5,906 nucleotides of DNA from Phycisphaerales bacterium (GTDB lineage Bacteria > Planctomycetota > Phycisphaerae > Phycisphaerales > UBA1924): assembly GCA_016764015.1 (NCBI GenBank), contig JAESSR010000289.1, forward strand, positions 1-5,906, in the 5' to 3' direction. The notes under the pieces are model-generated. The model worked only from the letters and a program-made list of their open reading frames with translations. It was not told the origin of the DNA and did no database searches. The position numbers were made by a program, and so were the translations under genes. Within the stretch, counting starts at the first letter, position 1. The number at the start of each line of letters is the position of its first letter. This document shows positions 1 through 5,797 of this stretch, one piece after another.

Positions 1-360
1 ATACTCGTCGGCGACGCGGGGTACAGCTCGAATCAACTCCATGCGATGTCGGCGTCGCGCAACATCCGTTTGATTGCGCCTCGGATCAAGCCTGGGACCG
101 GATTGGGCAATCGCAAGCACCACCGGCATCGGCTCACGAGCGCGAGGCTGACGGAGGATCGTGGCGGTTGGATGTGGCCGATGCTCCGGTCGATGCGGAG
201 CGGTGTGGAGCGATTTTTCTCAGGCTTGGTGACATCATGTGTGAGTGCTGGTCATCTGCCGAGTTGGGTTTGAAGCCTGCGTCGAACGAGGCTATGGATC
301 GGTGCCAAACTCGCCATCAACGCCGCAAGAATCGTGAGGAATCAACAACTTCATGCATAA
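1..360 (+). pseudogene. DDE transposase, C-terminal part, broken by an in-frame TGA
   Basis: This is the 3' end of an insertion-sequence transposase; the start lies left of the window. Reading from base 1 in frame 1 gives GDAGYSSNQLHAM (D at bases 13-15), then a basic stretch with RNIRLIAPRIKPG and NRKHHRHR, then VERFFSGL (E at 208-210). A DAGY aspartate followed by a VERFF glutamate is the layout of the last two catalytic residues in IS4/IS5-like DDE transposases; the first Asp would be upstream. The frame meets TGA at 271-273, but the next 28 codons to TAA at 358-360 still look like the family, with LRRTRLWIGAKLAINAARI resembling the usual WVxAKLxxNAARI tail. In relatives the residue after LPxWV is normally Arg, so CGA to TGA is the simplest explanation. 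The open part ends at 273. Translation could give a product lacking the last 29 residues, or the element may be dead. Exact IS family not determined. Confidence 0.78.
1..360 (+). mobile_element. Insertion sequence remnant, right-hand part
   Basis: The transposase fragment implies an insertion sequence whose left part lies outside the window. Its right boundary must fall between the TAA at 358-360 and the tmk stop at 450, because the Tmk C-terminus appears complete. I cannot place the terminal inverted repeat without the left end, so the end given is the end of the coding frame and is only a minimum. The element sits tail to tail with tmk and does not interrupt any gene visible here. Confidence 0.55.
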
Positions 361-449
361 TCCTCGGCCCGGGGGAGGCGAAAAGAGCGTGTTTTTATGT
401 GGAAAAACGAGCCGTCAGACACGACCCAGGCGGGCATCTGCCCGGTAGA
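361..449. other. Short spacer between convergent genes, possible IS end
   Basis: This spacer separates the transposase stop from the tmk stop. It contains an imperfect GC palindrome at 362-378 (6 of 8 pairs), an AT-rich inverted repeat GTTTTT/AAAAAC at 391-396 and 403-408, and a compact inverted repeat CGGGC/GCCCG at 431-435 and 440-444 with a 4-nt loop. The last lies 6 nt past the tmk stop and could help end tmk transcription, but no T-run follows it directly (the nearest, TTTTT at 403-407 read on the minus strand, is over 20 nt away). It is not a convincing intrinsic terminator. One of these may belong to the terminal repeat of the insertion sequence. Confidence 0.4.
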
Positions 450-1190
450 TCAGGAATCTAGGAATCGGCGTTCGAGCACCGCTTTGATATTGGCGAACAC
501 CTCGTCGGGTGTCCCTGTCGCATCAACGCCGAGATATCGCTTGGCATCGGGGTCAGATTCGACCAGCGAGTGGTATCCATCACGGACCTTGGCATGGAAA
601 AGAGCACCCTTGGCTTCCATGCGATCGAGCAACGGGTTGAGCCGAGAGGCTGCGGTTCTCTGATCGACATCGAAGATCAGCGTGGCATCGGGAGCGATGT
701 CCTGCATCGCAATTTTGGCAGCCGCTTCGATCTCTGCATATGGAATTCCGCCTGCAGATCCCTGATAGGCAAAGGTCGAAGCCACAAATCGGTCCGCAAC
801 CACCAGATCACCCCGCTCAAGGGCTGGAGCCACGATCTGCTCGCAGAGCTGGGCCCGTGATGCCATATAGAGGAGCATCTCGCAGCGCAGGCTCATTTCC
901 TCACGATCGAGATGTTCGAGGAGCGCATCACGGATTTTCTCGCCGATCTCGGTCCCGCCAGGCTCACGAACCTCCGTTACCGTGATCCCTGCACGCTTGG
1001 TCGCGTTGAGGAACATCGTGAGCTGGGTGCTCTTGCCAGAGCCATCCGGGCCGTCGAAGACCAAGAACTTGCCCGCGAGTGCGCGAGCGAGTGGAGCAGA
1101 CAAATCGGAAGAGTGATCTCCAGCGATTTCGTTGCTTGTTGGGGTGCTTTGAGGTTGTTGCGACGGCTTGGGCATGGTGTTTGTACTCAC
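450..1190 (-). CDS. tmk: Thymidylate kinase (dTMP kinase)
   Basis: Cytoplasmic nucleotide kinase that phosphorylates dTMP to dTDP with ATP, an essential step in dTTP supply. The 246-residue product has the family motifs in order: P-loop FDGPDGSGKST (residues 45-55), REPGGT (75-80) of the dTMP site, the DR pair at 133-134 followed by STFAYQG (138-144), the DVD strand near 174-176, and a LID region with DRME (189-192) and FHAKVRDGY. No Arg in the P-loop together with Arg in the LID indicates the bacterial (E. coli-like) type. The kinase core begins near residue 40, so about 40 Ser/Pro/Gln-rich residues form an N-terminal extension; typical family length is about 210. I kept the GTG at 1188-1190 because it overlaps the upstream gene's stop as GTGA, implying translational coupling. 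ATG at 1173-1175 or TTG at 1101-1103 are alternatives; the last would give a 217-residue protein. No clear Shine-Dalgarno site precedes any of them. Confidence 0.95.
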   Translation of the reverse strand: MSTNTMPKPSQQPQSTPTSNEIAGDHSSDLSAPLARALAGKFLVFDGPDGSGKSTQLTMFLNATKRAGITVTEVREPGGTEIGEKIRDALLEHLDREEMSLRCEMLLYMASRAQLCEQIVAPALERGDLVVADRFVASTFAYQGSAGGIPYAEIEAAAKIAMQDIAPDATLIFDVDQRTAASRLNPLLDRMEAKGALFHAKVRDGYHSLVESDPDAKRYLGVDATGTPDEVFANIKAVLERRFLDS

Positions 1191-3949
1191 GGCGGAGAGT
1201 GTAGCAGTTCATGCGATCGCGTGATGCGTTGAAGCCAAGGAGATCCACCAAGATTTGAGTCAATCAGTTTGAGCCTCGTGATGTGACGAACCGCGTCAGA
1301 TTTTTCTTGGCTCGATCCACTTTCGACGATGGTTTCGAGCATCAACGACCAGGCCTGCCAGTAAGTGCTTGTGCGGTTGCCGGTTGAGTCAATCTTGGTG
1401 GTCAATGCGCTCAATCCTTCAAACGCGATGCGGGTCTGTCCGAGCGTTTTTAAGGTCTGTGCACGCATGAGTTCAAGCTCTGCGGTGGGCTGATTGTGTT
1501 TGATTGCTTCGGCAATAAGCTGGTCAATAGAACCGACCGCAGATTGTGGATTGAGGGCTACTTCGCTCTGTGCAGCCCGCTTTGTCCACATCTGAGCATT
1601 GTGAATCCCAAAACGCTTGGCTGCATCGCGCATCCGGATGCCTAACCCGAGTTTCATCTGCGGGTCGCTGTACCGATCGAGCATGCCCAGCACGGTCTGC
1701 TCATAAAGCTCACCCGCGAGCACCCCTTCGCGGGTGTTGGGCGTCACAGGATCGAGCACATCGAGCACGGCAAAGTCGGTGAGCAGCTCAGCGAGTTCGA
1801 GCCTCCAGAGATCAATCTGTGGGTGATCTGGGAATCGAGCCACACCTACTCCGAGTCGATCGCGCCGGAGATCGATCGCATGTTTGGGTGTGGCATTGAT
1901 CGCCCCTGCGATCGCATCGCTCGCTCGTTGGTTCTCTGGATACCGCTTGGCCAGCGTTGTGAGCGAGATCGCTGATCGAACCCGTGAGTCATTGGTGTTG
2001 ATCGCGTGCCCGAGCACCCCGATCTGCCAGAGCGCATCCGCCGCCTGTTCGGGTTCAGATTCTCGCGTTGAGATTTCTTCATACAGATCCATCGCCCGCT
2101 CGCGTCCGTCGATGGTGTGCGACATCGTGCCCGCCGCAGCCAGCAGCACCGAGCCGGGCAGGGGGGCTTCTCGTTCTGGTGTGCCGATGGAGTTGAGGAT
2201 GAGCGTGATGCGTGTATCAATATAGTTGCGGATTGACTCGTTGTTGCGGGCGCTGTATCGAATCTCAACCATTGCCTGCCAAGGGTCAGGTTGGTTATAC
2301 ACAAACCGCGCCTTGGTGATCGCTTCACGCAAGAGCAATCCCCAGACCGCATCGATTGAGCCATTGGCGGTTGCAAACGGAAGCTGTCGGCTGAGTTCTT
2401 CGTAGCCACCCGGTAGAGAATCGATCTCGCCGAGCGAGACCATCGCCAACGCAGCTTGGGCACGCGTGGATTGATCGAGCCCCAAGTCATCCGCCAGTTC
2501 AATGAGCTGGGCAACCCGTGTGCTTGCCCCCTCATGGTCTCCAAGCAAGCCCATCGCCATCGCGACGGTCAAGACCCGCTGGGCATCGGTGTTGGGCTCG
2601 GTATAGAGCACGCTGTCGAGCTCGTTGATGATCGGCATCAATAGTTGCTCAAGCTCAGACGGCGAAATAGATTCAGATCGCGTCAGAGAGAGCAGCAGGG
2701 TTGCCTGGGCATCAAGAATCGCTGCCCGTCCATCAGCTTTAGCAAGCGGGCGAGCCAACGAGCGAATCCGTCGAGCGCCCTGGGCTGCCCGTTCTCGCTG
2801 ATTGATATCTGCGTAGCCATAGAACACCGAAAAACTCGTCCCAGATTGGGTGAGTGTGCCCATCAACTCGCTCGCCGAGGAGATTCGTTGCTCGTTGGTC
2901 GCTCCGATTGATGATTGGCTCAGATCATCATTCATTGCCTGTTCATCCGATGAGATCAGATCGTCATAGGTGACGACGCGATAGTCGTTGGTGCCATCGC
3001 CATGGAAAGTGCCGATCGCTCGCATGATCCCGGTTGGGTCTTCATCGAGTAGTTGGATCGTTTTGATCACTGTTTTTCGCTTGCCGGTCGTTGGGTTTTG
3101 CGGGTTGAGCACATTGAGCTCTTGGAGGATTGCCCGTTGTCCTTGCGCCCATCCCATTTCGGTGCGATGGATCGATCGCGTGATCAGCAGCACCAGATCA
3201 GGCTTGAGCAAGAGCGCCGCATGAAGCCCTTCGACCGGGTTCGATCGCCCGCGGGCATTGACCGTGTCGAGCCAAGCCGCGACGCGCTGCTTGTTGCTGG
3301 CTGTCGCGCGTGCAAGCCGATCGTTGTTCATCGGGGCGTACGAAACAGTTTGGTCATCGAATGATCGGAACAGCACCACCTGAAACCGCTGAGTTGGCGA
3401 GAGCCGATCGATCGACACAAGCAACTGCGATTGCAAATACGCAAAGCTGTTCGCAGTTGCGCCCGAGCCATCAACCACATACACGATTGTCCGCGCCGCT
3501 TGGGTTTGCACACCCGCGAACCGAACCGTCGGCGGCGACGCACTCTGAGGCTGAGCGATCTGCGCATTGGATGTCCGGAGTGCCTCAAGTGCGATCGGAT
3601 CCATCGCGGGCTTGGTGAACTTGAGTGCTCCAAGGTTGGCCGCCGCATTGTCGAGTTCGTTCGAGGCGACCGGAGTGCGAGCCAAGCTCGGGGTAGGGTT
3701 TGCCTCTAGCTGGGCGATCTGTGTATTGGCAGGCTGCTCGATCGGTGCAGGCAATGCAAGCTCCGCCATGGGCAGGCGTGTGCTTGGCGAGTCCGAAGCA
3801 CTGATCTGCATCCCTATATACGCCACCGCACCGATTAAAACCGCGTGCACACCGATCGACACCCCCGGGGGCACCGTCCACCGGAGCCAGCTCCTCGCAG
3901 CCTTGGGCGAGTGTATCGGCGGGTCGGATTGTGGAGGCTCATTCTTCAC
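1187..3949 (-). CDS. Membrane-anchored VWA-like protein with helical-repeat tail
   Basis: Function unknown. The 920-residue product has a short basic N-terminus, one membrane segment (about residues 28-50), then a Pro/Ala/Gln-rich linker to about 145. Residues 150-335 resemble a von Willebrand A fold: TIVYVVDGSGA (154-164), FQVVLFRS (189-196), GRSNPVEGLHAALLLKPDLVLLIT (234-257) and a strand near 293-299. The metal site is degenerate: DxSxS reads D160-S162-A164, the usual Thr position is S236, and the Asp expected after the LLIT strand is Arg258. Metal-dependent ligand binding is therefore doubtful. Residues from about 385 to 915 are mostly amphipathic helices rich in Ala and Leu, like TPR/SEL-type solenoids, though I cannot delimit clean repeats. 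The topology suggests that the VWA and solenoid parts are periplasmic. The start is GTG at 3947-3949, the only start codon between the upstream TAG and the membrane segment; no Shine-Dalgarno site is visible. It lies 18 nt after the DoxX gene and overlaps tmk by 4 nt. Confidence 0.85.
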   Translation of the reverse strand: MKNEPPQSDPPIHSPKAARSWLRWTVPPGVSIGVHAVLIGAVAYIGMQISASDSPSTRLPMAELALPAPIEQPANTQIAQLEANPTPSLARTPVASNELDNAAANLGALKFTKPAMDPIALEALRTSNAQIAQPQSASPPTVRFAGVQTQAARTIVYVVDGSGATANSFAYLQSQLLVSIDRLSPTQRFQVVLFRSFDDQTVSYAPMNNDRLARATASNKQRVAAWLDTVNARGRSNPVEGLHAALLLKPDLVLLITRSIHRTEMGWAQGQRAILQELNVLNPQNPTTGKRKTVIKTIQLLDEDPTGIMRAIGTFHGDGTNDYRVVTYDDLISSDEQAMNDDLSQSSIGATNEQRISSASELMGTLTQSGTSFSVFYGYADINQRERAAQGARRIRSLARPLAKADGRAAILDAQATLLLSLTRSESISPSELEQLLMPIINELDSVLYTEPNTDAQRVLTVAMAMGLLGDHEGASTRVAQLIELADDLGLDQSTRAQAALAMVSLGEIDSLPGGYEELSRQLPFATANGSIDAVWGLLLREAITKARFVYNQPDPWQAMVEIRYSARNNESIRNYIDTRITLILNSIGTPEREAPLPGSVLLAAAGTMSHTIDGRERAMDLYEEISTRESEPEQAADALWQIGVLGHAINTNDSRVRSAISLTTLAKRYPENQRASDAIAGAINATPKHAIDLRRDRLGVGVARFPDHPQIDLWRLELAELLTDFAVLDVLDPVTPNTREGVLAGELYEQTVLGMLDRYSDPQMKLGLGIRMRDAAKRFGIHNAQMWTKRAAQSEVALNPQSAVGSIDQLIAEAIKHNQPTAELELMRAQTLKTLGQTRIAFEGLSALTTKIDSTGNRTSTYWQAWSLMLETIVESGSSQEKSDAVRHITRLKLIDSNLGGSPWLQRITRSHELLHSPP

Positions 3950-3967
3950 CGCATCATGGTAGAGCGG

Positions 3968-4990
3968 CTAGGGCGTTGGGTTGGGGGTTCGGTCAAACTC
4001 GCTGCGATCTGGTGCAGGTTGCTGGGTGCTTTTTTTGATCTTGGCCGCTTTGGGATCGCCATGAATGTACGGATCACGCGGTGTTGGCTTGAAAAGCACC
4101 CGATCGATCCCGATCGCACCCGAGCCCATAAAGAACACACTGCCCGCCATCGCAGCAAGCGCAAGCTGCCAGAGCAACCCAGCGTATGAGGCGCTCGCCC
4201 ACGGGTTATCGTATCGTTCGATAAATCCGAGGATCGCATCGTTGGATTGAATCACTGCCGGGCCAAACTGTGTCATCCACAACGCAACAAGCATCACCAC
4301 AAACACACTCAACGCACTGATCCGGGTCAAGAACCCAATGATAAGCAACGCGCCCGCAGCGATCTCGGTGATCGCTACCGCCCAAGAGAGTGCCTTAGGC
4401 CAAGGGTTCGACGCGAGCATCGCGGGCATGATCGGGCTGATCGGGTTCGAGTCCGCGGTGAGCCCAGGATCAGCAGCCTTCGAGATCATCAACGCGATGG
4501 AATAGACCTGTTTCACTTCCATCGTGTCTGGAAAATCACTCGCGGCGTAATGAGTGCCTTCATACTGCACGGATTGAAGCTGAATCTTCTGTTCATCTTC
4601 AACTGGTATTTCACTCGTCGGCTCGTCGCCCAAAGCCGGGGGTGTGGCCGCAGCATCTTCTAGCTGGTCTTCGATCATCTCGATGATCTGACTGGCTTGC
4701 TCGTCGAGATATGATGAATCTTCGGGATCGGGAATGACCGGCTCAAATGATTCCTGATCAACTGGATTATCGGTCGGTTCATCACTGACTGTCGGGTCGG
4801 ATGTCGGCTCGGCGATTGGCATTGGATCAGTCGGCAGGATCCCAATATTGGCAAGCCTTGCTGCATCGGCACCGGTGACTTCATAGGTTCCTAGCAGCTT
4901 GCCGGTGCCCGCCCAGAGGAAAGTGATCCCCAGGATGATCCTGAGGAAGAGTGTTGGCAATGTCAGTGCAACTTGATCGCGCAGCCGCAT
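3968..4990 (-). CDS. DoxX-like integral membrane protein with large acidic insert
   Basis: First gene of the operon; a 340-residue inner-membrane protein of the DoxX-like family, whose members are usually about 130-160 residues with four membrane helices and roles linked to redox or quinone-related processes. TM1 (about 9-34) contains LRIILGITFLWAGTGKL, the characteristic DoxX start. TM2 and TM3 (about 200-243) carry ITEIAAGALLIIGFLTRISAL, matching the usual E-x-x-G-G/A...G-x-x-T/S-R pattern. TM4 is about 267-290. Between TM1 and TM2 lies an insert of about 165 residues (35-199), rich in Asp, Glu, Pro, Ser and Thr and with a helical acidic stretch near 94-113; by DoxX topology it should be periplasmic. 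The C-terminal tail (about 300-340) is polar and basic. The start is ATG at 4988-4990 with GAGGA seven bases upstream. The stop TAG (3968-3970) is in the same frame as the next gene. The exact substrate or partner is unknown. Confidence 0.85.
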   Translation of the reverse strand: MRLRDQVALTLPTLFLRIILGITFLWAGTGKLLGTYEVTGADAARLANIGILPTDPMPIAEPTSDPTVSDEPTDNPVDQESFEPVIPDPEDSSYLDEQASQIIEMIEDQLEDAAATPPALGDEPTSEIPVEDEQKIQLQSVQYEGTHYAASDFPDTMEVKQVYSIALMISKAADPGLTADSNPISPIMPAMLASNPWPKALSWAVAITEIAAGALLIIGFLTRISALSVFVVMLVALWMTQFGPAVIQSNDAILGFIERYDNPWASASYAGLLWQLALAAMAGSVFFMGSGAIGIDRVLFKPTPRDPYIHGDPKAAKIKKSTQQPAPDRSEFDRTPNPTP

Positions 4991-4997
4991 GGGTGAA

Positions 4998-5002
4998 TCC
5001 TC
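4998..5002 (-). promoter_or_regulatory. Ribosome binding site for the DoxX-like gene
   Basis: Read on the minus strand, GAGGA sits 7 nt before the ATG at 4988-4990. It is the only good Shine-Dalgarno site in front of a gene in this window and fixes the start of the first operon gene. The two downstream genes have no such site and probably depend on coupling or leaderless-like initiation. Confidence 0.65.
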
Positions 5003-5096
5003 GTTTGTGCGTGTCCGTCCCGACCTCTACAATACATGATACAGCCCGGTAAATGACGATCTATCTCCTGCTTTGATCGGCAAAGATAGGGAATTT

Positions 5097-5119
5097 GCGC
5101 CAATCATACCGATTGGCGC
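5097..5119. repeat. Perfect inverted repeat, 9-bp arms
   Basis: GCGCCAATC (5097-5105) and GATTGGCGC (5111-5119) are exact reverse complements around a 5-nt centre. The arms are GC-rich, but no T-run follows on either strand, so it does not look like an intrinsic terminator. Its position between divergent promoters would suit an operator or an RNA hairpin in a leader. Confidence 0.75.
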
Positions 5120-5146
5120 GATGGATCGGGCTCAAACTGATCCATC
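5120..5146. repeat. Perfect inverted repeat, 8-bp arms
   Basis: GATGGATC (5120-5127) and GATCCATC (5139-5146) are exact reverse complements with an 11-nt centre. The repeat begins on the base after the previous palindrome ends. Confidence 0.7.
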
Positions 5147-5169
5147 AAGCGATTCGATGCGTATGGTAC

Positions 5170-5196
5170 TCGGCTCAATGAGCCGATCAGTTGATC
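5170..5196. repeat. Adjoining inverted repeats just upstream of tRNA-Leu
   Basis: TCGGCTC (5170-5176) and GAGCCGA (5180-5186) form a 7-bp stem with the 3-nt loop AAT. It overlaps a second, smaller palindrome, GATCA (5185-5189) and TGATC (5192-5196). Together they end 6 nt before the tRNA 5' end, so in a transcript starting upstream they would form part of the tRNA leader. Confidence 0.65.
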
Positions 5197-5202
5197 CCTG
5201 CT

Positions 5203-5284
5203 GCGGATGTGGCGGAACTGGCAGACGCGCTAGATTTAGGTTCTAGTGGGGCAACCCGTGCAGGTTCGATTCCTGTCATCCGCA
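5203..5284 (+). tRNA. trnL: tRNA-Leu (anticodon UAG)
   Basis: An 82-nt class II tRNA. The acceptor stem GCGGATG (5203-5209) pairs perfectly with CATCCGC (5277-5283), followed by discriminator A at 5284, the identity base for leucine. The anticodon stem CTAGA/TCTAG (5230-5234 and 5242-5246) encloses the loop TTTAGGT with anticodon TAG at 5237-5239, reading CUA and related CUN codons. A long variable arm GGGG-CAA-CCC and a T-arm (5260-5276) with loop TTCGATT complete the fold. CCA is not encoded: TTT follows, so it must be added after transcription. The gene stands alone, divergent from the DoxX operon and convergent with the dockerin gene. Confidence 0.97.
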
Positions 5285-5288
5285 TTTG

Positions 5289-5308
5289 AAGCTGGCCGCC
5301 GCCAGCTT
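5289..5308. repeat. Hairpin 4 nt after the tRNA
   Basis: AAGCTGGC (5289-5296) and GCCAGCTT (5301-5308) are exact reverse complements with the 4-nt loop CGCC. It lies directly past the tRNA 3' end and may define the 3' trailer or slow the polymerase. Only TTTG follows, so it is at best a weak plus-strand terminator. Confidence 0.6.
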
Positions 5309-5315
5309 TGCCAAT

Positions 5316-5357
5316 AAAAAAACACCCGGAACATGTAGAAGACAAGTGTTCCGGGTG
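5316..5357 (-). terminator. Intrinsic terminator of the dockerin gene
   Basis: On the minus strand, an 11-bp perfect stem (CACCCGGAACA at 5347-5357 read in reverse complement, pairing with 5323-5333) closes a 13-nt loop and is followed directly by seven T (5316-5322). The loop contains a further TGT/ACA pairing (5334-5336 with 5342-5344) that lengthens the hairpin. It begins 23 nt after the TAA stop at 5381-5383. On the plus strand the same stem is followed only by a weak T-rich stretch (CTTTGGGTTT), so its action on tRNA transcripts would be poor. Confidence 0.92.
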
Positions 5358-5380
5358 CTTTGGGTTTGGATAGAGTTTGA

Positions 5381-5797
5381 TTATGGGCAGCCGTCGCTGA
5401 AGAGCGTCAAGAAGTCAGAGATATCGAAGAAGTTGAAGCTGCCGTCGTCATTAAAATCGACTGCCGGATCCTGAGCACTAAACGCACTCAAGAAGGCAGA
5501 CACATCAAAGAAGTTGAATGTTCCAAATGGCTCAGCAAGGTCGGCAGCGTTGCATCCGCTTTGGACATCTTCGCAGACGAGCTCGACGAGCTGGACCGCA
5601 TCGACGCCGGCTTCAACAACCGAGCCATCGCCGGTGTCTGAAACGACGAACCGCACGCGGACCTGGCTTGATGGATTGGCGAAGGTCGATCCGACATCGA
5701 AGGCGTATTCAACCCATCCGCCGCCATGGGATTCAGGGCCCAATGTGCTGATGGTCGTCCATGAGCCGCCATTATTGTTCGAGAGCTGGACATCCAT
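5381..5797 (-). CDS. GC-type dockerin protein, open C-terminal part
   Basis: The intact open frame covers 138 codons from ATG at 5795-5797 to TAA at 5381-5383. It is very likely not a whole gene but the end of a larger secreted protein (see the interrupted gene). Residues 1-73 look like a beta-sandwich segment, with LSNNNGGSWTTI and a run of strands to VDAVQLVEL. Residues 82-138 form a dockerin-like pair: a degenerate first repeat (D86 to D98, FNFFDVSAFLSAF) and a canonical calcium loop D114-F-N116-D-D118-G...D125 followed by FNFFDISDFLTLF, ending in GCP. Cys75, Cys82 and Cys137 could form disulfides outside the cytoplasm. Phycisphaerales genomes carry many proteins with this tail; its partner is not known to me. 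No Shine-Dalgarno site precedes the ATG, and the ATG lies inside conserved domain sequence, so initiation there is doubtful. Confidence 0.7.
   Translation of the reverse strand: MDVQLSNNNGGSWTTISTLGPESHGGGWVEYAFDVGSTFANPSSQVRVRFVVSDTGDGSVVEAGVDAVQLVELVCEDVQSGCNAADLAEPFGTFNFFDVSAFLSAFSAQDPAVDFNDDGSFNFFDISDFLTLFSDGCP

Larger units (their letters stand above)
4991..5202. other. Divergent intergenic region with hairpin cluster
   Basis: This region separates the minus-strand operon from the plus-strand tRNA gene and must hold both promoters. For the operon, a TATCAT hexamer (minus strand, 5036-5041; 5 of 6 matches to a -10 box) is the best candidate, but no convincing -35 lies 16-18 nt upstream of it. 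For the tRNA, TATGGT at 5162-5167 is only a weak -10 candidate. Four perfect inverted repeats fill 5097-5196 and are listed separately. No protein-coding frame here is convincing. Confidence 0.5.

Noticed and set aside
391..408. Bidirectional terminator formed by GTTTTT/AAAAAC.
   Set aside because: The stem is only six mostly A-T pairs with no GC-rich core; it may be chance or part of the insertion-sequence end.
1..449. A DNA polymerase III delta-prime gene (holB), often found after tmk.
   Set aside because: All three minus-strand frames downstream of tmk are broken by stops, and the plus strand is clearly transposase.
168..461. Plus-strand open frame of 97 codons overlapping the transposase end.
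   Set aside because: It lies in another frame of the transposase sequence, which has recognisable family motifs; its own translation shows none.
1846..2544. Minus-strand open frame of 232 codons inside the VWA gene.
   Set aside because: It is an alternative frame of the same strand, rich in Arg, Ser and Pro, wholly contained in the 920-codon gene, which has clear domain structure.
4247..4663. Plus-strand open frame of 138 codons.
   Set aside because: It is antisense to the DoxX-like gene; the translation is Arg/His-rich without any recognisable domain, typical of a shadow frame.
5097..5119. Intrinsic terminator.
   Set aside because: The stem is good, but neither strand has a T-run after it, and the neighbouring genes point away from it.
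5286..5474. Plus-strand open frame starting just after tRNA-Leu.
   Set aside because: It runs through the terminator hairpin and antisense to the dockerin repeats; no ribosome site or domain is seen.
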